A stretch of 64,000 nt of DNA from Argopecten irradians (taxonomy: Eukaryota; Mollusca; Bivalvia; Pectinida; Pectinidae), in contig NC_091142.1 in NCBI RefSeq assembly GCF_041381155.1, forward strand, positions 10,473,340 to 10,537,339, given 5' to 3'. The translations under genes and the position numbers were made by a program. Position 1 is the stretch's first letter. Each line of letters opens with the position of its first letter. The notes beneath the pieces were generated by a model. That model was not told the origin of the DNA. It searched no databases and saw only the letters and a program-made list of their open reading frames with translations. Shown piece after piece: positions 51,000 to 63,303 of this stretch.

Positions 51000-52850
51000 A
51001 CAGATCCCTTTGTACATTCAACATGGACGCCATTGCCTACATTTGAAATAATGTATATAGACATGAAATCAGCTGCAGATCTATTTTCGAAAACTGCAGA
51101 GAAAGCGCCTGGTAGATCGTAGCGGAAGCGACAAGATAGCTGAACGACATCGGTAAATGCACATGGCAATGAGTAAGCAAATTTCCGTTGACTTACTATA
51201 TTGAAGATGTTTTAGGTCAGGACTCAAAACACACTATGAGAAATTTTCCTGTTATGACGTATGCATAGTTCCAATCTTAAGCTGAGCGGCCATCTTTGAT
51301 TTCAGAATGGCGACTATTTCAGATTTTAACACAGTGAATAAAATTATGTACTAAATCGAACACCATCACAATCTTAAAATTATATCGGAGAAAATTTTGA
51401 CATCCTTTTTCTTCTTCAGTAGTCTATTGAAAATCATGTTTAGATGAATTAAGCTGTGAAAAGCATTCAAAGACATGGAAAAACACGCACGATGCTTTGT
51501 AAGCATTTGCAAACCACAGAATTTATGCAATGTAATATTTATTGTTTTTATGCTTTACGTATATTTAGATGAGAACATATCTAAAAAGTCACTTAATAAT
51601 TACTTATATCACTGACGTAAATTTTGATTGATGACAATGCTGCTAAAATTCATTTTTAGTTCTTATTTGACTGTGTAAGTATTGTAATTCTCAAAATGCT
51701 ATTGATTTTTGTGTTGAATAACATGTTAAAACCATCTACATCTGGATTCGTGAATTAAAAGTTGTTAGATGTCTTTTAGATGTCAAAATCAGTTATCAAT
51801 AATTATAAATTCAGGTAGATACAGGTCGTAAGATTGACGGCCACCTTGAAATACAAAATGATTATCCCTCAATAAGTATTTTAACACTACTATAATGTTC
51901 TTAAGTAACAAAATACTAAAATGGCCTTAAGTAACAAAATACCAAATATCTGTAGGTGCACATGTTTTGTATTTTGGATGTAGCTGTTATTTAATGCAAT
52001 AAATGGCTAAAAGAATGTGATTCTGGTGGCAATTTGAAAATCAATATGGCAGCCGTGTGGGCTTAATTGTGATGGATCCATTTTTTTCTGAAACCTTATG
52101 TTTGTTATAAATACAGAAGTCATATTCAAAGTTTCATGCTTTCTACAGATTTTCAAGAACCGACGATTTTTAAACCCTGTATTATAAGGTGCCTATACTA
52201 ATCATTTAACAACTTGGGACATCCTTTCTTTATTTTTATTTCGCAAATCCTTATTTTAGACTACATGTATTCCGTTTTATATTCATGTACTTATGGTTGT
52301 TCAATGTCTAAGTAAGCCATCATTGGCTGGACATGCCAGGCTACATTTGTTGAGAAATGATTTTTAGCAAATGATGGGTGGGTGGGTGGACGGACGGACG
52401 GACGGATGATTGGTTGATTGATTTATTACCAATCAGAGTAAAAAACAAAAGATCTCTACAAACATTTTATTTCCTATACGATCATAGGAATATAAAAATT
52501 AGCTACCAGAATATCCATAAACCAATTTAGGCGTCTTTAGAGATGAAAAAAATGGTGGAAAAATTATATTTACAGGTACTCGGCAATAAAAGTTTACTGT
52601 ATATATATATTTATTTATGATATGTGTGAATCCGTGCCAAATCCCTGTAAAAACAATTTATTAAAGACATTTTGGCTGTATTCTTATCAAATACAAACTG
52701 CGCTCAATAGTAGATCATGCATATCTTCATGCATGTAATACATTGTATACATTGATGTTACGTCGAGAGCACGTGACAGTCACGCGGCTAATTTGAACTG
52801 TGTTCACGAGTACTTGATCACAACACAGTCAACGGTGTCCCGGGCCATAC
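51000..52850. other. No gene recognised
   Basis: AT-rich DNA with a short (ggtg)n/(ggac)n simple repeat at 52376-52405. No supported exon. Confidence 0.4.
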
Positions 52851-52875
52851 TCACAATCCAAGATGAACAGGAAAC

Positions 52876-54528
52876 ATGGAAAGAGGAAGAGGGATAATGA
52901 TTACGTCCGTCTTCGCCCTAGTGACATCAGGTACATTTCTCGAAACACAGGATACCATCGCCAACACCATGCACGTTACTACCACCAAGGGGAATGTAAT
53001 CAAGATGCCCCTGGGTGAGGTCGTGGACAAGATCCTTCGAGGAGACATCAGTATCGATGCCATCCCTAAGATCAGTGTGTTTTGTCTCAGAAATACATGG
53101 TTCTCTTTAGACAATCGGAGACTATGGGTGTTTAAGAAACTTCAATCGGTGTGGGATCCAACGTCTCATTTTAGCATTACATGCCTCGAGAGAGACCGTG
53201 AATTTGTTAAGCTATCGAAGGTAAGAAACCCTACTGTAATTACTTTGTATTTTTATGTTGTTTTTCTTCATATAGGCCTAGAGGACCATGTGATAATTAA
53301 TCACAAATGTGAACTGTATTACTTATCCTAGACACAGGGACCTGAGCATTAGTTATTCTATGTGTGTGTATATTTACGTTGACACAGGGACTTGAGTATT
53401 AGTTAACTTTAGTCTACTTGTGTGAAGCCATACCCCAGACACAGGGAACTCACTTCAGTATTAGCCTAGTTAGTCCATATATATGTAGACCTGTCCTAGA
53501 CACAGGGGCCTGAGTAAAAATAAGTCTAATACTATATATGAGTGTAGACCTAGACTCAGGGACCTGTTAGTCTAAATATGTGTGGTTTGTAGATCTATCC
53601 TAGACACAGGGACCTTAGTATTACTTAGTAAGTCAATATGTGTATACATAACCTAGACACAGGTTTCCGGATAATAGTTTTTAATAACTGCTAGACATAG
53701 GGACCTGAGAATTAGGGCAAAACGACCGAGGTTCGGACGCTTGTTAAATCAAACCAAGATTCGGACATTTTTTCCGGATAATAGTTTTTAATTCTGCATC
53801 CGGAACGATTATAGTCTATAAATAAATTCCATTCCTAGTTGATATATGTATCATCTATGTACGCCTATCCTAATTAATCTACATGTATATATGTGCAGTG
53901 ATAAATCTGGGAATAGGTATCTATAACACTGTAGCACCCATTGTTTTCACAAAAACCATTGAAAAGGACTCTAGTCACACGGACCTGGGTATTAGTTAAT
54001 TTTACTCTAAATGTGTAGCCCTATTCTAGACACAGGGATCTGAGTATAGGCACGGGGACGTGAGTATTTGTCTATTCAAAACTTTTTTTTCTGAATGAAT
54101 ATTTTGTTTTTAAGATAACTACCTCCAATGGCGGGGCAGACATTGTTGTCAGGAGAGACCCTGGCGGGAAAAACTGGAGACAATTATGTAACGATACAAT
54201 GATGAACTTTAAGAGATGTCACATGGAAGCCCCTCCCCCAGCTCCCCACCCTCGGATTGTCCGACTTCTTCCACATCCAAAATACGAAGATTTATTCCCC
54301 GAGTCCTTCTTCCACGGCGAGGATTACTTTCCGGAGGAGGAGGACGAATGGTATTGGCGCGAGGCGAATAAGTATTACGCATTTGAAGTTGACGAAAAGT
54401 TCCCAGTGCAAAATATTAATAATACCGGCAAGAATTTCAGAAAGAAGCTTCAAGGACGCCGACGTCATGTCCAAAGCAATTTATTGGACGGTGAGGACTT
54501 TGATACATACAATAGGTTTGAATTCTGA
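52876..54528 (+). CDS. Two-exon gene for a protein with a ParB/sulfiredoxin-like motif (252 aa in the simplest model)
   Basis: Exon 1 (52876-53220) and exon 2 (54115-54528) join in phase 0 through GT-AG (gtaaga ... gtttttaag) into 252 residues. Residues about 40-85 read IKMPLGEVVDKILRGDISID, then AIPKISVFCLRNTWFSLDNR and RLWVFKKLQ. The segment 'hydrophobic strand, turn, W-x-S-L-DNRRL-x-x-F' is one I associate with the ParB/sulfiredoxin-like fold seen in many small animal and microbial proteins; this is from memory. Across the splice site the reading KLSK|ITTSNGGADIVVRRDPGG is smooth, which supports the intron. The C-terminal third is rich in Pro, Glu and Asp, then basic, and probably disordered. 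No signal peptide. A second ATG at 52863 opens a different frame (NDYVRLRPSDIRYI) that also looks protein-like before it stops, so the true N-terminus is open. Enzymatic activity cannot be claimed. Confidence 0.6.
53330..54065. repeat. Degenerate repeats of 'cacagggacctgag' inside the intron
   Basis: Variants of tagacacagggacctgagta recur about ten times every 55-75 bp with much decay. The same phrase occurs near 60113, 60709 and 63283, at or near the arms of the 3.2-kb inverted block. Confidence 0.6.
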
Positions 54529-55104
54529 AATCTACACGATATCGACATCAGTTCTTTGTTTCGTTTAGAACAAGATGACGCAGAGGAAATACATATCGAT
54601 GTAATTATCAGTTTGAAAGGCTCACTGGCAAATGAACTTGTTAATTTCTTTTATTGAAATGATTATTTTTTATGATGTACTAGTGGAAATAAGTTTATTT
54701 TCTAATCATGACATACTAAAAAAGTCGTAGAATAAGTTTATTTTCTAATTTTGTATTCTTGTGCTGACATACTAAAATATTGTAGAATATTTCTATTTTC
54801 TAATCATTATTAGCTGTTATTGTGCTGACTTACTAAAACTCCTTTATATCAACAAATGTATTTTAAGTTTATCACATACTAACGTCTTTTTGGTTTTAAT
54901 TTTTATTTCTTTTTTATAATTATTTTATCCAAGACTTTTATTTACACAAAAATAATTAAGTTTTAAGTTTTCCGTTTATATTTTTTATCAAAATATGGGT
55001 ATCACTATTGACTACAAAATTATCATAATATGTCGTAAAAGTTATACTTATCATATTTTGTGTAAGTTGTTTTATATATTTTGAAGAAAAAACGTTTACC
55101 TGCA
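54529..55104. other. AT-rich 3' flank of the 52.9-kb gene
   Basis: Contains repeated phrases such as 'taagtttattttctaat' (about 54690 and 54736) and a long A/T-rich stretch. No clear polyadenylation hexamer was picked with confidence. Confidence 0.35.
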
Positions 55105-55310
55105 GCGTTGAAAATGCCTAAGCTGTTTTTGCCTGTGTCGATATAAACACAATATGTGTTCGTGCTATAATTATTGTAAAAGATAATCTCTTTTTGTAGC
55201 ATTATAAATGCCAAAACCACTTTACGAAGCGTTATGAACGCATGCTTTTTTCATGTGGTGTTATAAACGCCAAACGTTTCCACAGAGCGTTATGAACGCA
55301 TGATTTTTTT
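55105..55310. repeat. Short self-complementary repeats, GCGTT-nnn-AACGC type
   Basis: Five copies, at 55105, 55199, 55229, 55258 and 55287, each with five-base arms around a three-base centre. The last four are spaced 29-30 bp and alternate between an 'ATA' and an 'ATG' centre, so the higher-order unit is about 59 bp. Arms vary in a pairing-compatible way (GCGTT/AACGC, GCATT/AATGC, GTGTT/AACGC, GCGTT/AATGC). Confidence 0.7.
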
Positions 55311-55769
55311 TCCAGAAAAGCTATTGAGATATATAAATGTCTAATAGTTTTTTTCTGCAGTATTAAAGATATCAAACTCCAGTCCGCTATATTCATAAAG
55401 TGATAACAAGAGCTAAATTTCACTGCGCGTAATCTAAAGCAATATATTAATTAATAGTGCTTACATAGTAATTATTCTGAGATACGATTCTAGACATAGT
55501 GCTACATCTCTAATGAATTGTTTCATCAAGTCGCGTATAAAGATTTAAACTTTCAGCATATTTTTATTTCAAAACGTTTTTCTGATGTGTATAAATGTAT
55601 TTCTCTTTTTTGTCGACGTGTGAAACCACTGTTGATAACTATCTACCACTTGCTTTTCAATTGTACTGTCTTAAAACGATTTTCTTTTCTTAGACAGTAT
55701 CTTTACCATTGCGTTGGATATGTACTTTCCTTTTCCCTATACTTTATTCATTTACAAAGTACATTACTT

Positions 55770-56095
55770 TTCTTAATACTTTAGTCAGTACCTCCCTTTT
55801 CCCTATACTTTACTCACGTACTTTCATTTTCCCTATACTTTACTCGCATACTTTCCCTTTCCCTATACTTTATTCACGTACTCTCCTTTTCCCTATATTT
55901 TACTCACGTACTTTCCCTTTCCCTATATTTTACTCACGTACTTTCCTTTTCTCTATACTTCTATATTTAACTCACGTACTTTCCTTTTCCCTATACTTTA
56001 CTAAAGTATTTTCCTTTTCTCTATACTTTACTCACGTACTTTCCTTTTTCCTATCTTTACTCATTGAATTTCCTTTTCCCTACACTTTACTAATG
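55770..56095. repeat. ~30-bp pyrimidine-rich minisatellite
   Basis: About eleven units of the type ctttccttttccctatactt followed by tactcacgta. The long frame 55709-56293, with repeating Phe-Ser-Leu-Tyr peptides, is generated by the repeat. Confidence 0.88.
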
Positions 56096-57790
56096 TGTCG
56101 TACTAATATATACTGTTACTGTGTAAGAAATTATATATGTGTTCTAATTTCTTTGGCTTTCAAACTTAGTTATGACCCATCGATCAAATTACAATACCAT
56201 TTACATGTACCTAAATGTAACAGTTATAATAGTATACATGTATATATGCAACTTTCACAGTGTTATAACCTACATGTAGTTAGTAGAGGCTGAAAGACGT
56301 ACTGACTATTAGAAATAAAGATGATTTCCAAATTATTGGATAGCAAGTTTTATTTGAGTTAAAATTTGATTTGGATTTTTTGCCAATAGTTTTAATTGTT
56401 TTTAAAACTATCTTGACATGATACATCAAGATTTTTTTTAAAGTCCCACTTATAAATCCTTGGATACATGTGCTGTATGTAATGTATATTGTATTAAATA
56501 GATTGATATATGCAGCTATTAATGTTATCATTAAATTAATAATTATGTGTACTGAACCTTTAATGTTCGTTCTTTGCAATTAGTCACATTCCGATGTTAG
56601 TCTAGTGTAAGTATGTAATAATGACATTGATGTAGTTGATTAGGATTTCCTAGAGTTACTTCCCTTTGTTTACACTCCGTCAATAATATCCAGATTGGTG
56701 AGTAAGAAACCAATATAATTAAAATTAGATCTTCTATGTCGCTCTCCGTACCGTCCGCTCGTAGAAGAGAGACATAGAAGATCTAATTTTAATTAGATTG
56801 GTAAGAAACAGAAAGATACCAGTGATAAAATATTTTATCATAGTTAATTAATAGTGCTTCATGTTTATTGTCATTTTATTGATTTTATTGTAAACCAATT
56901 AATTTTGGGGTGTGATTTAATTTTCAAAGGCTCTTAGTCTTCAGCAAACTTACTGCATTTAATGTCTTTTATTTTGTATTATCGTTTACAAAACAAAAAA
57001 TGTCAATCCAGTAGTTCTTTTACCCCTAGTCGTAGTTATTGTCATAGCATTTGCAGCTGTGGTTGGTTTACTAATGTGTCATTATTTTGTATCACAATTT
57101 ATGTATTTGCGATCAAAGTTAAAATACTTTGAGACATAAAGACAGATTTTTTTTATCCTTGTGTGAAGAAGTGATTACAGTATTCTACACAATAAGTTCC
57201 CCCTCCCCTTTTCGAGGCCTCATTTCAATTGCCTGATTGTGCATATAAGACCAAAATTATCAAAACTATAAAAGGTTTGCAATAATTTCGTCTTGTTAAG
57301 CACCTTTTTATTTTTCAATTTTTTAAATGCCATGGGCACTTATTGGGTTGAAAACGGTACTATTATATCTCCATCCTAAAATTGTTACCCTCAACATCAT
57401 GTGTCTTCAAATTCAGGTAATCAATATTGATTATAAATCATGATAAAATGGTAAAAGCTTTAAGTTTGTGACCAGTTTTTGTAAGAACTGTACCATTGCT
57501 TCTTTTCCCGATTGATTAAATGCTTTTGGATGATTTTGTTTCAGTGTAAGTGTTGTTTTTAAATGACATTCTGTGATCCGAATTTAAGATGAGAGAGAAA
57601 ACATTAATGTTGTTGCAGTCTTATAACGAAATACAAAATCCTGGTAATGTAGGAGCAATAAACATTAAAAGGCTGTTGTCCTTCAAGGATAATTTAAGTA
57701 CATGTGTACTACAATATCCAAATCCACACCTGAGCATCATACAATATATACTATCTAGTATACAAGGTTTATCGAAAAATTCACCTTTGA
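56096..57790. other. No gene recognised; one strong palindrome
   Basis: AT-rich spacer. A palindrome at about 56716-56803 has arms attaaaattagatcttctat and the exact complement around a short loop; copies elsewhere were not seen. Confidence 0.45.
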
Positions 57791-57792
57791 TT

Positions 57793-57945
57793 TGATTGGT
57801 TCAACGTCCTATTAACAGCCAAGGTCATTCAAGGACACAACAGATTCAGAAAGAGGAATGTCAAGAGCACCTGGCAACTACCCGATATTGGATTCAAACT
57901 CGTGACCCAGGGCTGGATGATTTCTGGTACATGTAAAATTTGTTG
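57793..57945 (-). mobile_element. SINE (family B) copy
   Basis: Contains the shared tail 'aacgtcctattaacagccaa', 'cacctggcaactacccgata' and, on the complement, the B-box-like GAGTTTGAATCC. Confidence 0.55.
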
Positions 57946-58020
57946 GCTTCATTGAAAAGTTCACAGTGAATTGATTCATAATTAGGACTAGTACTAATAT
58001 ATGAACAATACATTATTTAA

Positions 58021-59784
58021 AACAAGAGGCCCAGAGGGCCTGTATCGCTCACCTGGTTTGTAATGCCAAGTAATATTCTGTATACAGGTTCATTGTTTCT
58101 TTTCTGAAGGAATAATAATATTAACCTCTAAATCCCCTATTGGGCCCCACCCCTCCTGCCCCCAGGGGGTCAGAGCCAAAATTTACACAAGTTCTGTTTC
58201 CCCTTCCCCCAAGGATGTTCATGGCTAAATTTGGTCACAATCCAAGCAAAACTCTAGGACAAGTAGCGATTTAAAGGATTTACCTCTAATTCCCCTATTG
58301 GGCCCCACCCGTCCTGCCCTGGGGGGGCCAGAGCCAAAATTTACACAAGTTCTGTTCCCCTTCCCCCAAGGATGTTTGTGGCCAAATTTGGTTACATTCC
58401 ATGCAGAACTCTATGACTAGTAGCGATCTATAGGATTTACCTCTATTTCCCCTATTGGGCCCCACCCATCCTGCCCCCGGGGGGCCAGAGCCAAAATTTA
58501 CACAAGTTCTGTTTCCCCTTCCCCCAAGGATGTTTATGGCTAAATTTGGTCACAATCCAAGCAAAACTCTATGACTAGTAGCGATTTAAAGGATTTGCCT
58601 CTATTTCCTCTATTGGGCCCAACCCCTCCAGCCCCCGGGGGGCCAGAGCCAAAATTTATATAAGTTCTGTTCCTCTTCCCCAAAGGATGTTTGTGGCCAA
58701 ATTTGGTTACAATCCATGTAGAACTCTATGACTAGTAGCGATTTAAAGGATTTACCTCTATTTCCCCTATTGGCCCCGCCCCTCCTGCCCCCGGGGGACC
58801 AGAGCCAAAATTCATACAAGTTCTGTTCCCCTTCCCCCAAGGATGTTTGTGGCCAAATTTGGTTACATTCCATTCAGAACTCTATGACTAGTAGCGATTT
58901 AAAGGATTTACCTCTATTTCCCCTATTGGGCCCCGCCCCTCCTGCCCCCGAGGGACCAGAGCCAAAATTTATACAAGTTCTGTTCCCCTTCCCCCAAGGA
59001 TGTTTGTGGCCAAATTTGGTTACATTCCATGCAGAACTCTAGGACAAGTAGCGATTTAAAGGATTTACCTCTATTTCCCCTATTGGGCCCCGCCCCTCCT
59101 GCCCCCGGGGGGTCAGAGCCAAAATTTATACAAGTTCTGTTCCCCTTCCCCCAAGGATGTTTGTGGCCAAATTTGGTTACATTCCATTCAGAACTCTATG
59201 ACTAGTAGCGATTTAAAGGATTTACCTCTATTTCCCCTATTGGGCCCCGCCCCTCCTGCCCCCGAGGGACCAGAGCCAAAATTTATACAAGTTCTGTTCC
59301 CCTTCCCCCAAGGATGTTTGTGGCCAAATTTGGTTACATTCCATGCAGAACTCTAGGACAAGTAGCGATTTATAGGATTTACCTCTATTTCCCCTATTGG
59401 GCCCCGCCCCTCCTGCCCCCGGGGGGTCAGAGCCAAAATTTATACAAGTTCTGTTCCCCCTCCCCTAAGGATGTTTGTGGCCAAATTTGGTTACAATCCA
59501 TGCAGAACTCTAGGACAAGTAGCGATTTATAGGATTTACCTCTATTTCCCATATTGGGCCCCACCCCTCCTGCCCCCAGGGGGTCAGAGCCAAAATTTAT
59601 ACAAGTTCTGTTCCCCTTCCCCCAAGGATGTTTGTGGCCAAATTTGGTTACAATCCATGCAGAACTCTATGACTAGTAGCGATTTAAAGGAAATGTTGAC
59701 GGACAGACAGACGGACGGACGGACGACGGACGACGGACGCCGCGCCATGACATAAGCTCACCGGCCCTTCGGGCCAGGTGAGCT
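58021..59784. mobile_element. Non-autonomous tandem-core element, copy 2 (inverted)
   Basis: Mirror image of 2738-4366: it begins aacaagaggcccagagggcc and ends with the GC hairpin (ggcccttcgggccaggtgag). The core has ten units of about 157 bp, each with ccccaaggatgttt. The (acgg)n stretch is at 59700-59740. Internal frames are repeat artefacts. Confidence 0.87.
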
Positions 59785-60105
59785 AAAAAAGAAGAATAAA
59801 TCCTTGTACAGTTGTATGGCAGTTTGAATGTTCAATGTCAACAATTTCAAATTCAGTAATTTGGAATATGCTAGCAATTCAAAATGGACATTATATATTT
59901 CTTATTTACATAATTTCAGCAAGTTGTCTTTTTTGCATTTAGTGTAAAGTTTGAACAGATGATCTGCTTTTAAAGAAATATCTACTCAGGCAAGGGTTTA
60001 ATCAATGGTCCTTACAAGTAACTTGAGAAAAATTTCTTAATAGCTTAAAATTCTCCATAGGTCTCCGGGTCCAATAATATTTCTCCATAGAAATCTTTCC
60101 TTAAC

Positions 60106-63100
60106 TTCTGAAACACAGGGACCTGGCACGACTAACAGGTGGTATTATCTATCACTGTAGTGCAACTAGTACGGCAACGATGTTTTGATCCGTTTCCGGT
60201 ATCGCTTCGATATACGAGTACCGAGCAGGTAGGTTCCAACTTGTAGAGTTTAAATACATTGCGCATGGTGTTACAGACCGATATTCAGCTCAAGTGTTAA
60301 TTAGATATCCTACCTTGTATTAAGATCGTGATTTCACGCAAAGTACTCCTATTTATCATACAATTGTGACACTTACATACAGCTTGATGCGAGTTCCTAG
60401 CAAAAACTTCAAGTTTTCATCTGAATCTTGCTTATTATCCAAGATATTCACAAAATATGACTGAGAAACAAATAATTAGATTCATATGTATCAATTTGAT
60501 ATGCGCTTTGCTATATTTGATGAAGAATAAAGAGTGTTTGACCCATTGTTTACATCGTTGTGTCAGTCTTTGCGCAACGGTTTTGATCGATGATATTGCG
60601 AAAACGTGTACGGTTTGGAGTTTGAGATTGCAACGGTTTGGTATTATTTATATGATGGCATTTCCATGCGTAATATAATCCAACCGTAACGTATTAAGCA
60701 CAGGGATCTGAGAATTAGTTACAGTTTATATAATTATGGACCCGCCAGAGTGCCCATAGACTATTTTTAGACGTTTTAGGGACCTAGATAAAAAAGAAAT
60801 CAGTAAAAATCCTATTCTACATTAAACACACATAGTACAATGTAGAATAGGATGTTTACCGATTTTTTTTATCTAGGTCCCTAAAACGTCTAAAATGGTC
60901 TTTGGGTACTCTTGTGGGTCCACGATTACATTGTAATTAATGTACATAAATATCTAAACTGTAAATAATCATCAGATCCCTAGCTATGGCATTAATTGCA
61001 TTTGTCCAGTTCACCTTTAAAATAATAGTTTGCCGCTGTCCACTCGGTCACACTGACCAATGCATATATACTATAACTAATTAGGCACATTTTCATTATA
61101 CGAGTGAGATGTGTGTACCTGCATCTGATATGTACATGATTTCGTATACCGTTTTTATGCCCATCATTACAATGCCTATAAGGTCTCTCAAATCCTTTGA
61201 TGTGGGATTAAGGAGTTTTTACTTTTGAACACTTTTGAATTTATGAAACTTGTTATCGAATACCTACATAAACTATGTTGGGAGAATTTTTTAACGGCAA
61301 AATTTGCTGTAAATATGCAATAGAGTCGGACATCTTAACTTGCCTGTCCCGCCGTCCTCGAATCCTAGCGTAACCACAAGGATCTGAGAATAAGCTACAG
61401 TTCATTTCAATATGGACCAAAGAGCCCATAGACCATGTTTACACGTTTGAGGGGTCTAGATAAAAATCGGTTAACTCACATTCTACAAAGTACGTATATA
61501 TTGCGAAAGGTGGAAAGCTCCTCAACACACACAAAAATCGAAGAAAAATCTACCACGCCTGCGCTTTAGCGGCCAAAAATCATACTTTTAGGAAGTCTTA
61601 AGAAACAGATTACTGCCGTTGGAAAGAACGATACTTTTTGCTTTTAAAATCGTATAAAATGGTCCATGGGCACTGTTTTGGGTGTACATTGATACAAACT
61701 TTATCTAATTATCAGACTCTTGTGGGCGTAACGTCTTGGTTTCTTGATGTCCCTTCATCGTTTTTGAAATGACGTCAGATTGAATTTCGTGCCCGTTAAT
61801 AGCCGATATTTATATTGTCACTGTACATATGTACAGTACCTATGTATGGCTATTAACCCCAATGTATGATAATTCTCATTATTAACATTGGCAGTTACAT
61901 GTAGATTTTGGTGTGCTAATTATTTCTTCAGAGTTCAAGAGGTCACATAAACACTGAGTTTAAGTCAATGTGAGAATTCGTTGAATAATATCAATGTACA
62001 AAAATGTATTCTTAAAATTGAAGAAGTATATATATCTGTGTATATTTGGTTTATCGGCAGTCAGATACTGTCATTGTTTAATCGGTTGCTGATTACAACA
62101 CACCAGAAGAAATTCCCCCCAAATCATCAACTGTTTATCGAATAGTATTCTTACTCTATACAGACGTATAAACGAACGCGTTTTATTGTTAAACTTTAGC
62201 TTTTTTCCCTTTATAACTGGAACGACTAGTGATTTTGCCCGTATAATATTTTGCATGTATCACTAGTGTAATTAAGCATTCGTTGTCATATTTTGACATG
62301 CATTGGTGTGTGACATAAATTGGTTGTTCTCGCATATCTATCATGGTGCGGATATATGTTAAAACACAGTCATATGATATACATCATGTACATGTATATG
62401 TGTATATTTCTATTATGGAGTGCTAATTCGCACCAAGTATTTATAAGTATATTTTTGAAGTCCTTGTGCGTGCTATTTGATATGCTTTTTAAAAAAAAAT
62501 TAAAAATAGCCGATGTATACAAAAATATGACATAAACAAGGTTACTGTATATCAAGCGCATTATGGGATAAACTAGTATACCCATTTCTAGTCTACTACA
62601 AAATTAAGATAGCTTACACGTTAAATATTACGTCTAATGAATTTAATTCTAATAATAGTACAAAAATTGGTCCATTTTCATGTCATTATCTGAAAGAAAG
62701 AAATCGAAACCGTACACTCACTTTTGTTTTAAACTTGTGTCTCAACCGTACACTATTGAAATTCGAAACCGTTGCGATACTAGTCTGATATCGAACACAA
62801 ATTGTTGAATTTCATAAGTATTTTTAACATTATTGTAAACATATTATATACCAATGGAAACGGAAAAGTCTAAAGATTTCCAATATTGAATCACAGTAAA
62901 ACTATACCTCAATATAAGTCGGCAAATCGAAGCTGAACGAAAAATCTAGCTGTGTTTTCTGTCATGTGTGATATTCAAATGCATTTTTTGAAATATAAGA
63001 AAACAGATAATAATACATTTTTTTGGTTTGGTTGAAACTTATCATACTCTTTAGCAATCACTACATACCATGAATCATGGTATCATCCGTAACACCAGCA

Positions 63101-63303
63101 AATTAATGATACAAAGCACAGTACCGTGGTCTTCATGTCGCCGAAGCGATACCGGAAACGGATCAAAACATCGTAGCCGTACTAGTTGCACTACAGTGAG
63201 TATACATATATACATATTATAGTATATTATACTATAATTTATATATATGTATAGGCCTACTGTTGGTTAAAAAATTTCGTGCCAGGTCCCTGTGTTCTGA
63301 AAT
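60106..63303. mobile_element. 3.2-kb block bounded by inverted repeats, possible large non-autonomous element
   Basis: The left arm (60106-60210) contains aaacacagggacctggcacg and gtagtgcaactagtacgg, then gttttgatccgtttccggta. The right arm (63141-63303) holds the complements in mirrored order, with an AT-rich insertion splitting it. No transposase-like frame inside. The interior holds further inverted repeats (60738-60921) and a related degenerate set at 61375-61692. Confidence 0.6.
60738..60921. repeat. Long hairpin with ~82-bp arms
   Basis: Arms 60738-60821 and 60841-60921 are close complements (tttagggacctagataaaaa, aatcctattctaca and their reverse complements) around a 19-base loop. Related but more decayed halves lie at 61415-61490 and 61648-61692. 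Confidence 0.75.

Noticed and set aside
55709-56293. 194-codon frame with repeating FSLYFTHVL-type peptides
   Set aside because: It lies on the 30-bp pyrimidine minisatellite; no exon borders.
58610-59755. Frames of 70-104 codons on both strands
   Set aside because: Products of the second tandem-core element, mirrored from copy 1.
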